The notes beneath the pieces are model-generated. The model saw only the letters and a list, made by a program, of their open reading frames with translations. It had not been told where the DNA came from and made no database searches. A stretch of 64,000 nt of DNA from the NCBI GenBank assembly GCA_964059195.1, contig CAXKWD010000002.1, forward strand, positions 150,553,042-150,617,041, in the 5' to 3' direction. Of this stretch, positions 57,990-64,000 are shown in pieces. Origin of the DNA: Ectobius pallidus (Eukaryota > Arthropoda > Insecta > Blattodea > Ectobiidae). The translations under genes were made by a program, and so were the position numbers. Positions within the stretch are counted from its first letter, which is position 1, and the number at the start of each line of letters is the position of its first letter.

Positions 57990-58345
57990 CGTATGTGAAG
58001 GAATAATGTTATTTGTCAAAGCTAACTGTATTGCAATTTCCAAAGCCGCATTATATGAATACTGTAAAACAATATGTTGTCATGATAACTAATTTGCATT
58101 TGATAAATGCTTTCTAATATATTACCATACAATAGGCACTAAGTTGGGCTTTACTCCGGTACCGGTCAACCGAATTTGTCCAATATCAATAGGGTTCTTG
58201 CCATGGACGTTATAAATGCGTATACCAAGTTTCATGAAAATCCAATAAAGCGTATTTGAGTTATCGCGCGTAAAGACACACGGACAGACATTTCCCCTTT
58301 CCCACACAATCTCATAAAGTACCACTTAATAACTTGGGGTTTGCA
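57990..58345 (-). repeat. Dispersed repeat, copy 2
   Basis: Inverted copy of 56105-56490, without the expanded CTGT run. It lies inside the Harbinger-type element, whereas copy 1 lies outside, so the two are separate insertions rather than arms of one element. Confidence 0.8.
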
Positions 58346-59280
58346 TGCTTTCCTCAATCTCGAAGGCAAAATTGCAGGATGCGTTGAGATGTAGCCGAAC
58401 AATAGAAGCAAAATGTTTCATGAATGCATTATTACAAGATCCTACGGTAAATTTGGGTGGCCAGGAAATTTGATTTGAACCCAGGACCTCTTCCCTATTA
58501 GCCTATACCACGTCGCTTTCTTGATTACGCGTTGAATGATGTTATTTTCTAGGTTGTCGTGTAATAATTAATCGTTTGATTAATTATTTGTAATTGCCAG
58601 TAATGTCTTTTGATTCAGATGGTCGTGTTGCATATCAAATTGTCCGTGTAAATGTCCTCTGTCTCGTCATGTAATTTGTTTTATGGTCATTGTAATAGTC
58701 TAGGCGTAATGGTAGTTTTTAGTAGTCGATAATGTTGCGGGAAGTTCAAATATTGTCCGTGAAATGTATTTTCTTGTATTTAATTCCTTATTTTATATAA
58801 GCCTATATGAACTGACCTGCTACACCTTCAAAAATATATGTTACAAAATTAGACCTTAAACCACCTATTTGTGAGTGGTAACACTGTTTAAAAACATCAA
58901 GATTTCTCGAAACTATGTCCTTGTGCCTTACGCCCTTATGGAACTAGGCCCTTCATATGTATGTTATGAAATTCGCGTTTAAGCTGTATTTATTTCGTGT
59001 TTATCTTGATATCTATTAGATGTATAAAAATGTTTTAAACAAAAAAATGTTCATTTTAATTTTTTATACAACTTTACTGTGGAAGGTTTTTATGTGTCGC
59101 ATACTGTAATGGAGATAATCTAGAAACATTGAATGGAAATGAGTAAAGTACCCCCTAAGTAATTTTTGTGGAAAAACGGATATACTCATTTTATTAGCCA
59201 TAGACAAGAGTTTCAAATTTTAAATTTTTATTAAAATCGTTAGCGCCAATTTTTCAAAAATCAAGGTTCAACCTAACTGT
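58346..59280. other. Anonymous interior of Harbinger-type element
   Basis: A weak tRNA-like B box (GGGTTCAAATC on the minus strand near 58473) is present. Otherwise nothing recognisable. Confidence 0.35.
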
Positions 59281-59403
59281 TCACGAAGCAACGGACATGG
59301 CAGTGGAGTGACAGTGAATGACCACCTAGTTTTGGATGTCGTCCTGTGGACAACATCCAAGTGGATGACGATCATTTGGAGTGATAGTGAATGGCCGCCT
59401 TAA

Positions 59404-59795
59404 GGATTGAGGAACTTTATTTACACATCGTTTTAAACTAGAAGAGATGTAGCTTGTATAATTAAATTCTAAACTAGATACAAATTTCCATTTAGATACC
59501 ATTAATGAATGAATGAGTGTGACGGAATTATGTGATGTAATTTCAAGTGAATTAGAAACTTATCCAATTGAACAGTACTCATACCAGTCATTAAGGTTGT
59601 AGTAGACTGTCTATATCTAATTAACACTTAAATAAGTTTTTTATATTATTAAACAAAATAAAATAGGAACAGGTTGCATATATATGTAAAGAATACTTAA
59701 ATATATAATTATTTTCAGTATCTGGCTTGTTTAACATTATATCACTTCTTATTCGTCCATGAAACTTTTGGTGAAAATGTGACTACGACACCCAT
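59404..59795. other. Anonymous AT-rich interval
   Basis: No gene or clear repeat. Confidence 0.4.
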
Positions 59796-59798
59796 TTA

Positions 59799-60297
59799 GA
59801 GTCTTTTGACACTTGGTCACTTGTGACGGTCACCGGCAAAGAAGAATTGGTTTAAATGGGAGTATTCACACTTGGTCACCGTAGTGACCCACCCAAACAC
59901 AAGTGACGCTGCAGTGTCTACTCTGAACACTTGTGATGGTCACTGGTGAAGAAGCATTGGTTTAAATGGGAGAATTCACACTGGGTCAATTGTGATGGTC
60001 ACCACTCGGTCACTTTTATTATGATTGCCAACAATGCAAGTTGTATATACATAATTCAGTCATATAATCGACCTTGGCAAAACTAGTTATCCAGCCATGA
60101 GTTTAGATTTGATTAATAATGAAGATTTTATGAGTGAAATGGAATGTTGACCTGCCATTTGGGATTTCAAAAGCGATTACAATTTGTTTTATCATGTAGC
60201 TATTATTGACATTGCTAGCGATGACCGTCACAATGACCCAGGTGTGTTCACAGCAAAAACTGGTGACCGTCACAAGTGACCCAGTGTGAAAAGGCCC
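59799..60297. mobile_element. Harbinger-type MITE (499 bp) built from GTGACCGTCAC-like palindromes
   Basis: Ends GAGTCTTTTGACAC and GTGTGAAAAGGCCC, with TTA on both sides (59796-59798 and 60298-60300). The motif GGTCACTTGTGACGGTCACC and variants recur at least five times in both orientations. The unit GAAGNATTGGTTTAAATGGGAG is repeated twice in the left half. Confidence 0.82.
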
Positions 60298-60300
60298 TTA

Positions 60301-60563
60301 TTTGAAATACTGGTTGTTCAGGTAATTTCTGCAGGCCACTAGCATGTATCCAACATCTATCTTCTTTTCCAGAAAATAGGAAGCTAATTCCTTTATCATT
60401 TTGCTGCATCAAATTAAGATATAAGCAACATGGCGGACAGCGAGTAGAAGCCCGTTACATCGCTCCCGACTAAAGTGCTAATAAATGGTGAAAAAATCAA
60501 AGTAATGGATTATTAAGTGATAATTTTAAGGTGTGCAGTAGTGTAATACATACAGAAAAGAAA
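60301..60563 (+). other. 5' leader of the LINE at the right edge
   Basis: Contains CAACATGGCGGACAGCGAGTAG near 60427, a GC-richer patch than its surroundings, which may mark the LINE 5' UTR start. The LINE's 5' end is not precisely defined. Confidence 0.4.
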
Positions 60564-61220
60564 ATGCCTCCAAAAAGCAATGATAAAAGTGAGAAAAACA
60601 TTGAAGAAGCCGTGCAGCGTGCTGTGAAGGAAGCATTGCAAGATGCGAGCTGGCTGCAGGTGCTCTCAAACATTGTGAGGGATGTCGTGGTGGCTGAACT
60701 CAAGGAAACTATAAACAAGAATAATGAAGTGATTAGTGAAATGAAGAAATCATTGATCGAAAAGGAGAAGCAAATTTGTGAACTGGAAGCAAAAATTGAC
60801 GACCACGAACAGTACCAACATAGGCAGTGTTTAAGACTATTTGGTATTAAGGAGGAGGAGGGTGAGAATACTGACGCCATATCAATGCAGATAGCCGAAA
60901 AAATCGGAGTCGAACTTAATATGGCAGACATTGACAGAAGTCACCGGGTTGGTAGGCGTGATACTGACAGGCCTCGGCCTATCATAATAAAATTTGTCAG
61001 CTACCGGAAGAGAGGTGAAATCTTCAGGAAGAAGAAGCTTTTGAAAGGCTCGGGATTCGTATTACGAGAGGATTTAAGTAGAATGCGGCATAACCTACTG
61101 AAAGAAGCCATTGCAAAATTCGGTCTTCATAATGTCTGGACTAATGATGGTGATATCATTGTGAACCATGGAGGAGCAAAGAAGAGATTGACTCGCATAA
61201 CTGATTTGCACAACATGTAG
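60564..61220 (+). CDS. LINE ORF1 protein: coiled coil plus RRM-like domain, 218 aa, intact
   Basis: Starts at ATG 60564 (MPPKSND). The longer frame from 60531 begins at GTG and is less likely. Residues about 45-90 form a charged coiled coil for trimerisation. Residues about 90-200 have CLRLFGIKEEEGE, IDRSHRVGR, RPIIIKF and GFVLREDLS, the signature run of L1-type ORF1 (RRM plus C-terminal domain) found in several insect LINEs. It would bind the LINE RNA in a ribonucleoprotein. No stop or frameshift. Confidence 0.85.
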   Translation: MPPKSNDKSEKNIEEAVQRAVKEALQDASWLQVLSNIVRDVVVAELKETINKNNEVISEMKKSLIEKEKQICELEAKIDDHEQYQHRQCLRLFGIKEEEGENTDAISMQIAEKIGVELNMADIDRSHRVGRRDTDRPRPIIIKFVSYRKRGEIFRKKKLLKGSGFVLREDLSRMRHNLLKEAIAKFGLHNVWTNDGDIIVNHGGAKKRLTRITDLHNM

Positions 61221-61458
61221 AAGTCGGGCGATGAGGCTCATAAGGTTTAAGTGTTTTTATTTTTGTATCTTTTTATTTTTATTTTATTGCATTTTAATTT
61301 ATTATTGTGCTACTTTAATTATTAATCTGAGTAGATAATAATACAACAATTACATTAATTTTCAATCTAATTTAACTACAGAAATTTAAACTAATATCCT
61401 AGTGATAGTGTTAGTGTATTAAAATTAGCTTAGTGAAGGTATTATTTGCATAGTAATA

Positions 61459-64000
61459 TTGGCTACACTGTTAGATGAGGGTTCGACAGCCTCTGCCCCT
61501 ACGCTGCTAAACGACCTTGACCGGCAGACATCTCACCCTCTACAGACGAAAGATGTTTTAAAATCCTGTTTCTCCGCCCAACTCTCAGCTCTTCATTTAG
61601 TACATGTAAATGCTCAGTCCATCACTAGCCACTTCCATGAATTCCAGGCGATATTTTCTCACCTGGAAATACATGGAATCCTGGTGAGTGAGACTTGGCT
61701 TAAAAACACACTACCGTCTAGTTTGGTGAACTTAGATGGTTACGTTTTATGTCAGAATGATCGCATGAATAAACAGGGAGGAGGCGTGGCGGTATATGTT
61801 CGTGCAGACTTGTGCCCTAAAATAATATACTGCTCTGATAGTGAGTATATTGCACGACCCGAAATTATTTTTGTAGAAATTTGTCTAAATTACAAGAAAT
61901 GTTTAATTTGCGTTGTATACAAGCCCCCTTGAATCAACTATTTGGAAGAACTAGAAATTCAATTACTAAATTTGTTGCCAAATTATGAGCACGTTATAGC
62001 CATGGGCGACTTCAACACGAATTTACTTGCCCGAGACTCTATCAACACTATCCAACTTGAAACAATGTTCCATTCCTGCAATATGACCATCTTACCCCTT
62101 GAACCCACTAACCATACTGCTTACTCAGAGACTTTATTGGACTTAATTGTTACGAATAACCCAGACAGAGTTTTAGACCATGGACAGCTGCCAGTGCCAG
62201 GAGTATCTGCTCACGATCTTATATATATAGTTTATGGCCTGCAGTGTCCTAAAAGGAACCATTGGATTATAACATATAGAGACCTAAAACGCGTAAATGA
62301 TTCTTCCCTTACAGAGGACACTAGGACTATTCCATGGGAACATATCTGGACATTACGCACAGTAGACGAAAAAGTTGACCAGCTTAATGATTACATTATG
62401 AAACTGTATGACAAACATGCTCCAATACGCACAAAACGAGTATATAGACGGCCTGCCCCTTGGTTAACAGATGACATACGCAATATGATGGCGCAAAGAG
62501 GCCAAGCTTACAGGACTTACAGACGAGATAAAAATAACGATAACTTAAATCACTATAAACATCACCGTAACAGGACAAACCAAGCCATCAGAAATGCTAA
62601 ACTTAGACGTGCATACAGTCTCATTGAACCAGGTGCAAACCCTGCAGCATTGTGGCAAGATCTTAAAGCAATGGGACTATGTAAACCCACGACACAGGTA
62701 GACGACCACACCACATCACTGGAATTCCTTAATGACCACTTCACAAAAATTCCCTCAGAAATAGACAATGTTGACAAAGAGCAAACCATTCAACAACTAC
62801 TACACAATACAACAGCAAACAGAGACAAATTTCACTTTACATATGTAAGTGAAGTTGACGTATTTAAAGCATTGAAACGCATAAAGACTAAAGCAGAGGG
62901 CCCAGACTGAATAAACAAATCTAATCAATAAAATAATACATTTAATACTACCTACAGTCACCCATATTTTTAACGCTTCCCTTATGACTTCATCCTACCC
63001 TAAACAGTGGAAACAAGCTTACGTAAAACCCCTTCCCAAAACAAAATCCCCCCGAAACTCCTAAAGACTACAGGCCTATCAGTATTCTTCCTACCTTTTC
63101 CAAAGCCCTTCAACGGATTATACATAATCAACTGACTGACTTCCTTAATAAAAATGACCTAGTAGATCACTATCAATCCGGTTTCAGAGCAGGGCATAAC
63201 ACGACCACAGCGTTACTGAATATTTGTGAAGATATACGCCGTGCCTGTGACGAACGGAAATTGACAATACTTGTCTTACTTGATATGACTAAAGCTTTCG
63301 ATTCAGTAGACACAGACATTCTTATTGCTAAACTTAAGACGTTGAACCTGTCAGATAATGCTGTTCTGTGGTTCAGCTCATACCTGTGCGAACGCCAACA
63401 ATGTGTTGTCTCCAATAATCGTTCTTCGTAAAGGCAGGAGTTCCACAGGGAAGCATTCTCGGGCCCTTACTGTTTTCTCTGTACATAAATGACATTACTA
63501 ATTGTATACGACATAGCAAATACCATCTATACGCGGATGACTTACAACTGTACATACATTCAAATACTGACAACATCAATAACACAGTAGCTAGCATGAA
63601 CGAAGACCTTAACTCAATAGACGTATGGACGCACAGGTTGGGACTCAATCTGAATCCAGCGAAATCACAGCCAATGGTTGTGGGACATCAGCGGCTGAGA
63701 AACAAGCTGAATGAAATCAATCTACTTCCCATTAAAATCCATAATGCAGTAATTCCTTTCGGCGATTCGGTAAAAAATCTTGGTGTTCTGATAGACAAAA
63801 ACTTAACTTGGGAAAATCAAATTAACGAAACTTGTAAAAAGTGAACTCGTTAATCCATATGCTTAAAAGATTAAATATGCCCTTACCTACTGCTGTATAA
63901 AAGACTTTAATACAATCCCTGGTCATGCCCCATTTCGATTACTGTGATGTCCTGCACTAACTTATCCCAAAGGCTGCAACGTGTTCATAATATGTGTGTA
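61459..64000 (+). pseudogene. LINE ORF2: endonuclease and reverse transcriptase (jockey/CR1-like), broken, runs off the window
   Basis: Endonuclease: VHVNAQSITSH, ILVSETWL (catalytic Glu) and GGGVAVYVR up to VVYKPP, where TGA 61930-61932 interrupts. The same frame then goes on with IAMGDFNTNLL and SAHDLI to EGPD, where TGA 62908-62910 replaces the usual Gly. After this the RT continues in shifting frames: LLDMTKAFDSV (about 63280), [11 protein letters not shown] (about 63440), [10 protein letters not shown] (catalytic box at 63530-63541) and the thumb [13 protein letters not shown]. Cut by the window end in the C-terminal region. Confidence 0.85.

Larger units (their letters stand above)
56970..59400. 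mobile_element. PIF/Harbinger-type element (2.43 kb)
   Basis: Ends AGGCGGCCATTCACTATCGC and GTGATAGTGAATGGCCGCCT, with TAA duplicated (56967-56969 and 59401-59403). Subterminal copies of GGTCATTCACTGTCACTCC (near 59310, inverted) echo the ends. A 61-codon ORF starting at 57278 (MSGRDFVLEVIESHNSF) may be a decayed regulatory-protein exon, but I cannot assign it. Contains a SINE and a copy of the dispersed repeat. Confidence 0.85.

Overview
This is about 64 kb of AT-rich eukaryotic DNA made almost entirely of transposable elements nested inside one another. The mix (P-like, hAT, Tc1 and pogo-type mariner, PIF/Harbinger, Academ-like, RTE and jockey/CR1-like LINEs, Penelope-like, an LTR element, tRNA-derived SINEs, a Polinton/Maverick-type polymerase) points to a large, repeat-rich arthropod genome, most likely an insect; I cannot name the species. 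I see no convincing host gene, no rRNA and no functional tRNA gene.

Layout. 1-3.4 kb (minus): protein-primed B-family DNA polymerase gene of a Polinton/Maverick or adintovirus-like element, decayed, with two predicted phase-0 introns and a zinc-finger exon; it runs off the left edge. 3.8-5.3 kb: a Harbinger-like element split by a pogo-like one. 5.895-24.072 kb (minus): one LTR retrotransposon with ~1.2-kb LTRs and ACTG target duplications, holding gag/protease relics but no visible reverse transcriptase. It has been split by an 803-bp MITE (in the 3' LTR), a hAT, a hAT MITE, a P-like element with an intact 893-aa THAP transposase, a foldback array with a LINE beside it, and a SINE.

24.4-28.5 kb: a nearly intact ZMYM1-like hAT. 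29.5-33.8 kb: a Tc1-like element interrupted by a 2.77-kb long-TIR element (30122-32887) that carries an XPG/FEN-like nuclease relic. 34.5-37.5 kb: an RTE LINE (minus). 37.8-44.0 kb: a pair of long inverted repeats enclosing SINE, satellite, hAT and pogo-like insertions. 45.2-55.6 kb: a 10.4-kb relative of the 30-kb element, with the same TIR end (TAGTCCAGTC) and again a 3-bp duplication, carrying a second nuclease relic with an inverted duplication of its tesmin/CXC tail. It is itself host to a LINE, a Penelope-like GIY-YIG relic and a 5.9-kb DDE element, and that element hosts a Harbinger-like one. 57-59.4 and 59.8-60.3 kb: Harbinger-type elements. 60.4 kb to the end: a LINE (plus) with an intact ORF1 and a broken ORF2.

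How the parts relate. Two elements share TIR ends, 3-bp duplications and an XPG/FEN-like nuclease gene, which fits the AcademX type of DNA transposon. A foldback array at 17.2-19.2 kb encloses what looks like the upstream half of the same kind of protein. The nesting allows a relative dating of nearly every insertion. Target duplications, empty sites inside paired repeats and restored reading frames were read by eye from the sequence; family names rest on motif recognition without database searches.
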